Positions 20,851 to 31,233 of a stretch of 64,000 bases of DNA are shown here, piece after piece. The DNA is taken from NCBI RefSeq assembly GCF_963576675.1, contig NC_088918.1, positions 46,099,501 to 46,163,500 of the forward strand, written 5' to 3'. The notes under the pieces were generated by a model. The model saw only the letters and a list, made by a program, of their open reading frames with translations. It made no database searches and was not told where the DNA came from. This DNA is from Euphorbia lathyris (lineage: Eukaryota > Streptophyta > Magnoliopsida > Malpighiales > Euphorbiaceae). A program made the position numbers and the translations under genes. Each line of letters begins with the position of its first letter. Position 1 is the first letter of the stretch.

Positions 20851-21660
20851 TTTCCTTGTCCCAAATATGCATATCTTAAATGTTTTGGTAATTCTTTTAA
20901 CTATAAAATGGGTGGTTTTTCTACTGTAGGAGGAATAGGTCCTTCATTTCTCAAAAGTGGTTCTGGAATCCTATCTTCTAGTTCTGGTTCTGGTTCTATT
21001 TCTGGGTTTATTTCATCACTCCCTTCACTTACTAAATCATCTATGCATTCATCGATTAAATCAACTTTCATGCACACACACTATCCTCCATAGGATATCT
21101 CATTGCTTTATTCATATCAAACTCAACCTTGTCTTCTCCTATCCTTAACACTATTTTCCCTTCTAATACATCAACTAATGCCCTTCCTGTATTCATGAAA
21201 GGTCTTCCTAATATCAAAGGACAGTTTACATCATAGCAAAATCTAATATGACAAATTCAGTAGGAAAAATGAATTTATCTACTTTCACTAATACATCCTC
21301 AATGATACCGTATGGTTTCTTAATGGTTTGGTCTGCTAGCTGTAAAACCATAGACGTTCGCTTTATATCTTTCTCTAGTCCTAATTTATTAAAAATAGAT
21401 AAAAGGCATCAAGTTTATACTAGCACCTAGATCACATAAGCAACTTGGAAATTCTACTTCTCCTAGTTTACAAGGGATAGTAAAACATCCAGGATCTTTC
21501 AATTTTGTGGGTACTTGACTTGAAATTATGGAACTACAATCTTTCATAAGCGCAATTGTAGACGTTCCTTCCCAACTAATTTTCTTAGCAATTAAACCTT
21601 TGAGAAATTTGCTATAATTAGGAATCTGTGTTATAGCATCCATAAATGATAGATTAATAT
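20851..21660 (-). pseudogene. Retropepsin-like protease and linker, Gypsy A
   Basis: Contains FPSCLCDLGASINLMPF, the Athila-type aspartic protease active site with DLGAS in place of the usual D(T/S)G. It is preceded by ITQIPNYSKFLKGLIAKK and DPGCFTIPCKLG. The enzyme cleaves the Gag-Pol polyprotein. The region after the active site (ILGRPF-like flap and linker to RT) is in broken frames from 21390 down to 20850. Confidence 0.83.
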
Positions 21661-23248
21661 GAATATTTTTCAGTTTGTCTAGAAAATTAATGAGTTGTTT
21701 ATCATAATCTTTGCTTCGTGTACATTAAGGATAAGGTGGTTTAGGTTTATAAGTATTAGCACTGGCTTCTTTAGCAGCCTTAACAAAATTATCACTATAA
21801 GAATCTGGTATAGCCGATGCTTGCAAGATAGGTGTTTCTTTTTCCTACAAAACTCTAGTCTCAATACTGGTAGCATCATGATTAATATAATTTTTTCCTG
21901 ATCTGAGAGTGATAACTTTTGTTTGCTCTTTAGGATTGTTTTCTGTATTACTAGGAAGTCCGCCATGACCTCTAGATGGGATAGCATTTGCTAATTGCCT
22001 AATCTGTACTTCTAGATTATGGATGGAGAATGAATGGTTTTTGAAAAGCTGATTGAATTTATTTTCAATCCTTTTAAAATTATTGTCCTAGTGATCAATT
22101 TTACCACCAATTCCATCAATAAATTTATCAATCTTAAAAGAAAGATTTCCTAGTGGGTCACTGGTGTGGTTAGTGTTTGTCTTATCTTGGTTGGAATTAT
22201 TTCCTTCTTTCCAACCAAAATTTGGATGACTTCTCCATCCTTGGTTGTAGGTATTCGAATAAGGATTATTTCGATTTTGAACATAATTAACTTGTTCTTC
22301 CGAGTCCGAATTACTACAATCATTATTAGATTGGTTCTGTACTTCAGTATGTAATTTGTCTATCTTATGAGACAAAATAGAAAATTGTGCTTGCAATAGT
22401 GTAACAGGGTCTAAATCAGGTATACCTTTCACCGTCGAGGATGAAGAAGAGGCGGGAGCATTACTTGTATTAGTAACATGCGATCTTTCTACTGGCCACA
22501 TACTGCTATTTGTTGCCATTTCTTCGAATAGATCGAATGCTTCTTCAGAAGTCCTTTTCATAAATGACCCTCTAGACATAACATCAATTGTTCCTCTGGT
22601 GGTTGGGTTAATACCAATATAAAAGGTTTGCATGAGTAGTTCTTGGGGTAGGTTATAGCGTGGGCAGAACCTTTGAAGTTCTTTAAAGCGTTCCCACGCC
22701 TCATAGATGGTTTCAGTTTCGTGCTGGGTACATGATGTAATCTCTTTGATAATTCTTGCTATTTTTGCTAGGGGAAAGAATTTGGATAGAAAACTCTTGA
22801 CTAGTTGGTCCCAAGTGGTGATTGTTCCTGGGGGAAGTGAGTTCAATCAGGCTTTCGCTTTGTCTTTCAGGGTAAATGGTAAAATACAAAGCTTAATATC
22901 ATTTACTGTCACCATGTTGATTTTAAAGGTGTCGTAGATCTCTAGAAAACTTGCCAGATGAGTGTTCGGATTCTCCTTTGGCAGTCCATAGTATTGGACA
23001 CTGTTTTGTAACATTTGAAGTAAAGATGGTTTGATCTCAAACTGTTCTACAACAATTGGTTGACGCACTACCCTATCGGGTACTCCATTGAGTCCTGGTG
23101 CGGCGTAGTCCATTAATCTCTGGAGTACTGCCATCTTTTCTTTGTTTTTGTTCTTATTCTTCCTTGCTCTTTTCTTTTTCTTTAAATTCTTTTCAATCTC
23201 AAGTTGATAAGGCTCTAGTGTCTGCTTAGCACTTCGTGTCTGACGCAT
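21661..23248 (-). pseudogene. Gag of Gypsy A
   Basis: The start at 23248 gives MRQTRSAKQTLEPYQ and a Lys-rich N-terminus. It continues through QNSVQYYGLPKENPNTHLAS and LCILPFTLKDKAKA to the Retrotrans_gag core (FLSKFFPLAKIARIIKEI, ETIYEAWERFKELQ). A single TGA at 22847-22849 replaces the conserved Trp of KAKAWL. The C-terminal half has an Asn-rich segment (HPNFGWKEGNNSNQ). Fragments such as VITLRSGKN lead into protease. Gypsy B retains only the second half. Confidence 0.87.
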
Positions 23249-23331
23249 AAAATCTTAATCTTAATACTTGCTATAAACCAAAATTCGAAATAAATAAAAT
23301 AATGATTTATATAAGTCAATCTCTTTGGTGT

Positions 23332-23349
23332 TCCCAGGCAACGGCGCCA
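23332..23349 (-). other. Primer binding site of Gypsy A (tRNA-Asp)
   Basis: The minus strand reads TGGCGCCGTTGCCTGGGA, matching the complement of plant tRNA-Asp(GTC) 3' end (CCCCGGCAACGGCGCCA) with one mismatch. It lies six bases inside the 5' LTR end. Athila elements typically use tRNA-Asp. Confidence 0.9.
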
Positions 23350-23801
23350 AAAACTTGTTAGGCGAATTCCGCAAGTGCACGGTTCTGTTTGTAGTAATAA
23401 AAGATATCATTCCCACAGAGAACGCTGATTGACTATCGTAACAGATTAATTTATAAATTCGTTTTCTTTTGGTTATAGAAAATAAATAATTAAGTTTGTG
23501 AAATAGTTTTGTTAACTTAAGTTAGATTTCTTTGGTTTCTATTCCGTGCATAGCTCGGGATACAAATAAGGTTTTTGGTAAATATAAACCTGTAAATACT
23601 TTTCAATCTAACTGCAGTTGTATCAGATAAGAATATTTAATACAACTCTCGATCCAGGATTAAATAACTTAGATGTCTTTAGATAAATAATCCCAATTCC
23701 TTGGCATATCGTAGTGAATTCGAATTAAGAAAAACGAAACAAGTAGATGATGTGATACAATTATCCTTTTATGAACCGAATCTCTTCTAACTTCATAAAA
23801 T

Positions 23802-23952
23802 GGGTGTCTTCTATAGTTACTTTGTTTTTGACAAAGTAATTCTTACTTTGTGTTTTTCACCATTGGATGATAGGGTGTAAAATCCATCTAATGGCGAAAA
23901 CACACAAAGTAAGGATTACTTTGTTAAAAACAAAGTAAGCATAGCCTAACCC
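23802..23952. mobile_element. 151 bp MITE inside the shared LTR
   Basis: Inverted repeats of about 55-60 bp begin GGGTGTCTTCTATAGTTACT and, inverted from the right, GGGTTAGGCTATGCTTACTT. They continue with ACTTTGTTTTT(G/A)ACAAAGTAAT and a CACCATT(G/A)GATG block, leaving a short loop. AAT flanks both ends (23799-23801, 23953-23955), a possible 3 bp target duplication like that of PIF/Harbinger MITEs. The partner LTR at 861-2276 lacks it. It has no coding capacity. Confidence 0.78.
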
Positions 23953-24540
23953 AATGCTTATATGGATTTCCCTAGAATATTCATAGAAGCACTAATAGAA
24001 ATGAAATGGTGAACAAAGAATAATTTGCATTGGATTGGATTGTGTGTTTGATAAACAAGTATTTGACAGTGTTGATCATATGTCAAAAGTAAAGAATACA
24101 GAGCATAAAGACTGTAACAGATGAGAGCATAGGGATTGTGAATCCTTTTACTGGCTCTATAAGGATGTCAAGCCTCTGGTCGTCTTCTTCTATTGTATCT
24201 TGTATCTCAAGGAAGTGTATCTCTCGATCTTGCTTCCTTCAATGCTGGAATAAAAGCCTTAGAAATTACTATAACTTGATAACTTCAATTTATCTCTGAA
24301 TATATCTTGAGAATTTCTGCAGATTATCAATCTGGATTGTTTTATCTTCTGTATTGTGTGTCTTTTGAATGGAGAGAGGAGCATCCTTCTTATAGTGGAT
24401 GAAGGATTGTGCCCTTTCAAGATGATAACTCTTCAAGTGTTATTATGGAAAGTTACACCCAGTGGTGAAGAAGAATAATGATTCAGATGAAAGGAGATGC
24501 CTTTGTGGTGAAGAATCATGTCTTTTGCAGTAAAAACGTC

Positions 24541-24712
24541 GGTCGTGAACGAGACAGGGGTGTCACGTTCGTGACTGTGCTTGCCATGCAAAGTTGGTGA
24601 ATTTTGTCTACCATGATCGCGACAGGGGTCACGATCGCGATAAATGATTTTTGCCAACTGGTGATAATTCGAGCATGTCACGTTCGTGACAGGTAGGTCA
24701 TGAAAGTGACAG
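24541..24712. repeat. Array of CG-centred palindromes in shared LTR
   Basis: Six sites correspond to those at 1891-2065, including TGTCACGTTCGTGAC (24561-24575), TGATCGCGACA, TCACGATCGCGA and a second TGTCACGTTCGTGACA (24677-24692). Spacing within pairs is about 20 bp, as in the other LTR. Confidence 0.7.
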
Positions 24713-24925
24713 GTGAGTTGCCATAATTCTGGCTTCTTTCTTCTATCTTTCGCTCGTTTCTTGCTGATATTACTTCATATTGAGTTTTTATCTGTTTCAA
24801 ACCTATCTCTGTACAAATCATGAACAAACAAGTGAAATCTTTCCAAAACCTATTCTAAACTAAGCTAAATGCATTAATATAGACGTGAATATGCATGCGA
24901 AAACACGTAAACTTAGGACTTATCA

Positions 24926-24964
24926 ATTCCCCTCCACTTAAACTTTTGCTTGTCCTCAAGCAAA
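24926..24964 (-). other. Polypurine tract and conserved hairpin of Gypsy B
   Basis: The minus strand has AGTGGAGGGGAAT directly before the LTR. TTTGCTTGTCCTCAAGCAAA at 24945-24964 is identical to the hairpin of Gypsy A. Confidence 0.82.
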
Positions 24965-25332
24965 GACGCTTGCTTCCTCTTCAATCGTTTTAAATTATGA
25001 TTATATAAATTCATCTTTATCTGAAAAATTAAAAATTTCTGAAAAAATTTCCTTAAGACAATTTATATGCAGAATCTAAAGTATGTAAAAAGAATATGAT
25101 TATTAACTATCTCATTTGTATTTTTGGTAACAAAACGAAGCTTTTGGGATCATTTTGAAGCACCCACTTATGATCAAAAACCTCAAGGTATTTTTAGGTA
25201 TCCTAACTTCTATTTTCGCTCATATGGTTGCATTTTATGCTATGTATCATACTCACCTTTTTTCCGCTCTTTTCTTATCTCTTTTGCATTTGCTTTTGTT
25301 TTTTTACTCTTTTCTCGAGTTGCAGTCTGCAC

Positions 25333-25380
<48 letters not shown>

Positions 25381-25992
25381 TTGGCTCACTTAAGCGGTTG
25401 CATCTTATGCTCCATACCATTTCTCACCTTTTTCATATCACATTAGATATTTCTCTCAACTTGTTTTTTTCTCTCAAATGCATATACCCTCATCCTTTAT
25501 TGACAAATGACCTTATATGTATTATGGATGTAGTTTCTTTAGTTCCTCATCTGTAGTTTGAAATAATTTTGAGAAGAATCAAGTCAAAACAGTTTTAAAA
25601 ACATGTTTTAAGAAATCATAAGTTTAAAAATTGCATATAAATGTTCAATTTTGAAATAAAGGTAAAGATATGCAAGAATAACATAAAATGACAAAGAGGG
25701 TAATGGGATCGACTTTTTTGATTTATTTTTCGACCGCTTTCCTTGATTCAAGTCAGTAAAGAGATACAGCTTTATTGATTTTTCTAATTTTTTTGCTTTT
25801 TCCATTGATAATATTTTTTCTTCTTTTTTTTATACATAGACTCAATGACGACTTCTCCTACACTTAAATTGGACAGTGTCCTTATTGAGCGGGGAAAATA
25901 TAAAATGTAAAGATGCTGATAAATAAAAACTAGGAAAATAAAAACTAACAAGTTAAAATAAATAAAAGATAAATGGAAAGATAAAAACCTAT
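24965..25992 (-). other. Non-coding 3' spacer of Gypsy B
   Basis: Collinear with 2316-3307 of Gypsy A. It contains the microsatellite at 25334-25376. No recognisable gene on either strand. Confidence 0.7.
25334..25376. repeat. TA microsatellite in Gypsy B spacer
   Basis: About 21 TA units. The equivalent place in Gypsy A (about 2683-2695) has only four to five units, so the tract expanded in B after the copies separated. Confidence 0.95.
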
Positions 25993-26335
25993 TTATAATG
26001 GGGTGAAGTCAAGTGGAGATGGTCTGAACTCAATATTGTTACGTCAAAAAAATGAAAACAATTTCTGCTGATTTGAAGCATGATCCTTCTTCGACGTCTC
26101 AACATCTTGGTTGATTTTGTCGACCTTACTCAGTAATTTTTTATTATCTTCATCAACACGGTCCAACCGTGACAAGACTTGCCTCCAACCCGAAACATCT
26201 GAGTTGTCATTCGCAACGTCCTCTTCTTCTGCTGCTTCTTCTGCTTCTGTTTCTTCTTCCTCCTCCTCTTCTGTCTCATCATCTTCGTCTTCCTCTTCCT
26301 CAACAATATTCTTGCCTTCCCACGAACTGCTTCCT

Positions 26336-29300
26336 CACTATGCCATTTTCCCTTTCACATGACACAAGATACATGACATACATTTTTTTCGTGACAATAT
26401 ATTAAAATTCTGTCATCTGAAAGCGTAAATGTAAACCAGCTTCATTCACATGTGGCCTTCCGATGACATAATTTTGTCATCCAAAGAAAATGCGCGTTTT
26501 CATTAAAATTTACTTACTCATCACATAACACTTGTAATAAATGACTGTCATTGTATGCGGAAAACAAAAAAAACGGCAAATGAAACTTTACTCACGTGGG
26601 AAATTAAAACATATACCTAAATTTAGGCGTGCAATCGTTTGACTGAAATTTCACAGCTCATATTTAAACCCATCTCTCTCTCATCCCAAACACCATTTTA
26701 GGTTTCGCCATCTTCATCCCTCTCTATCTCCATGGTTGCTTTCTACATGCAATCACTAAGACTGAGATCGAAACACGGTACTGCTAAGCCATATTTTTTT
26801 CGTTCCTAGATGTATTAGAGTTTCATTGTTCCTTATTCTATCTTTTCCTCATCCGATTTACTCTTGTGTTTGTGGATTTCATCAGATGGAATAAGGATCT
26901 ATTAATTTTCAGTCCTTTTGTTGAAAAGGTTAGATCTCTCGCTTAGATACACTGATTTTATTGTATTCATTGTTAGATTCACTAATGAAAAGTTTGGGCC
27001 TTTATCTTTTTTAACCTAGGGCAATATAGTGCTTGATGCTGAAAATGTTATGAACTCATCTAATTCTTTTTTATTTGAACCTAATATTTATAAGGATAGT
27101 AAGAATGCTTAAGTACATGGGAAGGATGACTAAAGAGATTGTCAATCAGTTCATGCCTTTAGCATATGAGAAGATTTCTTTCACTTATTGAGTATATATA
27201 TATTGTTATGTTGGTTTGAACTGATTGGTTGCATGTATGATGTTGTTGTGGGTGATGCTGAGATAGGTTACGATATATTTCCACTTGGCTTGTGTAATTG
27301 AAAGCATTCAGAATGGTGATGGGTTTTCGATGCTATCAGCACAAGTTTTGAACTTGTGGTGACAACATCGCAAACTTCATCACCGTGCTCACTTTTCAAC
27401 GAGTACAATCCAAATGGAAAGTATATCGTAAAGGGTTATATATGTGTATTGCTATTAACTGATTGGTTGAACACCTTAACTATACTTGATGTTCTGTTTA
27501 GGAAACTAGAACTCATTGAGTATGTGTATGAATGTTCATTGAGCATGTAGCTGATTAGGCATACTTTTAAGCTTTGAATGTTCATTGTCATTGGCCATAC
27601 TCTTATACCTACAAGTTATACTGCTAGAACTGACTGAGTATGTGTATGTGTATGAAGCATGTTTATGTTTGATGTTCTATTTAGGAAGCTATAACTCATT
27701 GAGTATGTGTATGAATGTTCATTAAGCATGTAGATGATTAAGCATACTCTTAAGCTTTAAATATTCATTGTGATTGGCCATACTCTTATACGTACAAGTT
27801 ATACTGCTAGAACTAACTGAGTATGTGTGTGTAAGAAGCATGTTTATGTTTGATGTTCTGTTTAGGAAGCTAGAACTCATTGAGTATGTGTATGAATGTT
27901 CATTGAGCATGCAGCTGATTAGGCATACTCTTAATATGCCATGTTGCTAAGGTATCGCTCAGCAACTTCATCTTGCCCAGGAAATGGCTCCTCAGTGAGG
28001 GGTTGTACTAGTAGATCATATATGCCACAACAGCTACAAAATGCATAGACTAATTAGATCACAAACATGATTAAGTGTTTATCAAATGAACTAGATAAAT
28101 TGTGGCAGATCTATACCGTGGCAGTGGGATAGACAGGGTGAGAAAGGAGACGGGAAAGAGAAATCATCCCCTCAGGAGCCATGTTAAGATGATAGATCTT
28201 AGTCAAGAAGCGAAACTGAGAATGAGAGGATACATTGATTATTGTATGTGTATGCAATGTCATGTAGGTTCATATATCTTAATGAGATAAGTTAATATTA
28301 CTGTTGGAGGTCTGTCTGGGAACTCCAAAGGGTAGCATATTTTCGGATTTAAAATACACCCCTTTCGTATGGGTGTATTGGGGGCCTTTTATTTTGAACG
28401 CCCATCTTAAGAAGTTATCATCCAGATGACCTGTTATCATCAAAGATAAGAAGAATCATTACAATAGAAAGATGAAATCAGAAGAGTTAAAGAAGAAAAT
28501 ATGGATTGAAAATGTAATACCTTCGATGGCCAGAAGCCACCCTAGGTTCTCCAGGTACAATCGCCATAGGTCTAACAAGACCTTTTCCTAAACACTTGCA
28601 ATGTTATCCATTATACAGAGTAAGTTTTCTGGGTTGAATGTATGGATTGACAGTGTATGCAACTGAATGATTAAAAAGCTTATTATTTATGCTGATATGA
28701 TAGTGGTTAAGTGAAAGGTCGTGAAAGGGGAAAGGTCCATAGTGTGTTTAGGGTTTTGTGTAATGATGTTAGTGTATTAATGACCTGTATTTGGTTTTGT
28801 AGATATCAAGACTTTGTGATTATAGGCCTAATAATGACTTCAAGATATGCAGATACATCAAGATCGATTTGTTTCAGAAATTGGATATGTATTGCTTATT
28901 TTTTGAGTTTTAATTCAGAAATTTATGTGTACAAATCTAAACAGATTATGAGCATTAGTCTCCAAAAAGATTAAAACCATTGATATAAAGAATTTCATGT
29001 TCATTTGAGTATGTTTCATTATTCAGGTAAAAACCAGAAATTCATTCGAAGAAGACGGCAAAAAGTGACATTTTTTTTAAAAAAATGCCATCTAAACAAT
29101 AATAAAAAGACATTAAAATAAACGAATCTGTCATCTGAAAATAAATTCATTGACATGATTGATTAAGACCTATGCCATCTAAAACAAGCTAGAACGGCAG
29201 AAAGTATTATTTAAACTGTCATCATAAATTCAATATGCCAATTTTCCATATGTCTACTTGACGTTTTTAATTATTACTATGTCATGTGATGACATTAAAG

Positions 29301-29504
29301 GTGACGCCAGTAATAAATAAGTTGCATCGTAACAAGAGTAATATGACAGTACGCAAATAGGCTAATGTCATGTGTCGTGCCTTCACATGATAGAATCCAA
29401 CCGTCGTCTGAAGGTGCATCAGACGGCAGTGAGCCCCGTGAAAGATTTATATCTTCCGGGACGACGATCTTTAACCGTCGTCTGAGAGGCTATTTGGCGT
29501 AGTG
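26336..29504. mobile_element. Non-autonomous CACTA (EnSpm-type) transposon, 3.17 kb
   Basis: It starts CACTATGCCATTTT and ends GGCTATTTGGCGTAGTG, so both ends show CACTA...TAGTG. CCT flanks it at 26333-26335 and 29505-29507, the 3 bp duplication of this superfamily. Gypsy A has the uninterrupted CTTCCTGCTGCAG (about 3646-3658). Subterminal repeats of the GTCATCTGA/CATGTGATGAC type occur near both ends. No transposase frame is visible, so it would depend on an autonomous relative. Inside are a promoter-like segment near 26660-26760 and 182 bp tandem repeats. Confidence 0.92.
27488..27933. repeat. Tandem repeat, about 182 bp unit, 2.4 copies
   Basis: Units begin GATGTTCT(G/A)TTTAGGAA at 27488, 27671 and 27852. 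The third stops near 27933. Each carries TTGAGTATGTGTATGAATG and, in the full units, a second GAGTATGTGTG-type stretch. It lies within the CACTA element and has no ORF. There are no short spacers, so it is not a CRISPR-like array. Confidence 0.9.
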
Positions 29505-30506
29505 CCTGCTGCAGCATATAAAATCAAAGCTTTGGCAGCCCTTGCTTTGTGAGGAATAAATAAACCTGGGTCTTTAACCAACCCAGCCTTCTTTAAAAAG
29601 GCAAGATCAAGAAGTGGAAGATGAGCATTCTGTGGAACAGGAGCTTGTAAATCATTCTTGGCAGCCAATACAATCCCAGTGATAGTGTTTCCCATCTTAA
29701 CTTTTAAAGTTTGGGATCGTGATGCCTTATATAGCGCATCAAAGAGAATATTAGTAGAATCCGCAAACTTCCCTTTCAAAACACAGTCAATCACAAACAA
29801 ATCCGTATCCTACACTTTTGAACCTTCAACCCGCCCAAAAAGCGAATAAGTGAGATACTTGCGAAAAAACAAGATTGCTTCATCCTTAATCAGTTTGTTT
29901 GGAGAATTTTTAGGCTTAAAATTACTCAAGCCACTCAATCGACTCCAGACTGAAACATCATTAAAATCAACAGGCTTTTGAACAAAGCCACGTTTTGGAA
30001 AACAAAACCAAGCAAACATCTAATTATACCCAATCTTATACTCATCTCCTCTAATCCTAAACACAAGATGATTCTTTCTCTCGTCTTCATAATGGAGAGT
30101 AGAGAAGAACTCAACGGCCCATGCATCAATCTGAATAAACCGGAGTTTTGTAAACTTCTCCCAACGTAGGGTTTTGATAAACCCATAGACTTTATCTTTT
30201 ATCCCCAACATCTCCAACAACTCACCATCAATAAAATACATGCTCTGAAAATCTACTTCCTTAAAGTGAAGATATCGTTTACCTTCATTCGAAAAGTAGA
30301 TTGGGAATGGAGCATCATACCTCTCAGCCAAATTGGTACCTGAGGAATCACCATGCCTTCTATCAGCAGTCTTCCTAACTCTTAGCATGGTTGTTGCTTG
30401 GAGGGATATGGAGTTGGGGAAGAAAGCTTGGAGAATATGATAATGGAGTATGAAACTATTTGGTTTTAATGAATGTTTGGGGTGATGAAAGGTGAAAAGA
30501 TATGTT

Positions 30507-30517
30507 CTTTATATAGA
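30507..30517 (-). promoter_or_regulatory. TATA box before the extra ORF of Gypsy B
   Basis: The minus strand reads CTTCTATATAAAGA. The start codon at 30388 lies about 120 bp downstream after a C/T-rich leader (CTTTCTTCCCCAACTCC type) and an AACAACCATG start context. This supports a separate transcript for the extra ORF. Gypsy A has lost the region by deletion. Confidence 0.62.
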
Positions 30518-31233
30518 AGGTTTTGGGGTGGTTAGGTTTAGGTAGAGGTGTAATGAAATGTTATAAAAGAAGGGTTTTGATTGGTTAAATGAAAGGCTAT
30601 GATGTTTGGGAAGAGTAAAAGGTGTATTGGAAAGGTAAGAGGTTTATAGGGAAGAGTTATGATGGATTGAGCTTGACTAGGAATAGGAAAATGTATAAGA
30701 ATGATCTAATATGAAGATTTTAGAGTTTTGGTCGAAATATGGTTGTCACGTTCATGATGGCTACAACTTTTTTTTCTGGCGTAACCATCTGTCACGATCG
30801 CGACAGAACTTTTCCCTGGAATTCCTTTGTGATCCAACTTTGTAATTCCTCAAAAACCTACTCTTGCATCTGTCACGAACGCGACAGGCTTGTCACGAAC
30901 GGAACACTTCAAAAAAATTTCTTTTTACTCTTCCAAAGACTCTCATCATGTCTTGGCTCTTTCTATTTAATTTATGATCTTGTAAGTGTGTAATTAACCT
31001 GTTTAATATGTAAAAACTCAATGCAAATGTTAATAACAAAAGGTTGTCCTAATGACTTCCCTTATATAACTAAATAATAAAATATAAAATAAAATAAACT
31101 ACTGTGTAGATAAGAAAAAGATTTATTCAAGGAGTAGACAGATACTTAATAGTACTGTCAAATGGTCTTTCATTGGTCTCATACTAGACCTTACAACGGT
31201 GTCCGATAATTTAAATAACTCGCCTTTAAGATT
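30518..31233. other. Spacer of Gypsy B with four CG-centred palindromic sites
   Basis: Non-coding interval between integrase and extra ORF. The sites are GTCACGTTCATGATGG (about 30744), TGTCACGATCGCGACAG (30790-30806), TGTCACGAACGCGACAG (30871-30887) and TGTCACGAACGGAACA (30890-30905). They lie upstream of the TATA box at 30507 in the sense of the extra ORF, a position fit for promoter elements. Confidence 0.65.

Larger units (their letters stand above)
861..24925 (-). mobile_element. Gypsy A: Athila-like Ty3/gypsy retrotransposon with nested inserts
   Basis: Left LTR 861-2276 and right LTR 23356-24925 are recognisably the same sequence. Between them, read on the minus strand, lie the tRNA-Asp primer site, gag, protease, RT, RNase H, integrase, an Athila-type extra ORF, a conserved hairpin and a polypurine tract. 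The order gag-PR-RT-RH-IN is that of Ty3/gypsy, and the extra ORF after integrase is typical of the Athila lineage. A solo-LTR-like insert (5048-6361) and Copia A (7456-19563) interrupt it. Many stops and frameshifts make it non-functional. The right LTR is also the 3' LTR of the next element, Gypsy B. No target duplication can be checked because B abuts the right end. Confidence 0.9.
23356..24925 (-). repeat. LTR shared by Gypsy A (5') and Gypsy B (3')
   Basis: 1,570 bp, TGTTAGGCGAATTCC...ACTTATCA. The primer site of Gypsy A lies on its left and the polypurine tract of Gypsy B on its right, so one LTR serves both elements. It is longer than the LTR at 861-2276 mainly because of a 151 bp MITE. 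A minus-strand TATA box (CTATAAG) is at 24387-24396. The palindrome array is at 24541-24712. Confidence 0.92.
25993..30388 (-). pseudogene. Athila-type extra ORF of Gypsy B, split by CACTA element
   Basis: The start at 30388 (MLRVRKTADRRHG) follows an AACAACC context and a TATA box about 120 bp upstream. Segments include YDAPFPIYFSNEGKRYLHFK, AWAVEFFSTLHYEDERKNH, NSPNKLIKDEAILFF and FVIDCVLKGKF, then the CACTA insertion (26336-29504). After it come an acidic run and a coiled-coil-like tail ending near 25993. Two in-frame TAG codons (about 30019 and 29810-29812) replace Glu and Gln codons seen in Gypsy A. This is the fullest N-terminus of the family in the window, next to that of Gypsy C. It resembles Arabidopsis retrotransposon ORF-1; function unknown. 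Confidence 0.78.

Noticed and set aside
23332..23349. A tRNA-Asp gene at the primer sites (also 63488-63505)
   Set aside because: Only the complement of the 3' end is present, in the exact place of a retrotransposon primer site; no cloverleaf can be formed.
27488..27933. CRISPR-like array
   Set aside because: The units are 182 bp direct tandem repeats without spacers, in a plant transposon.
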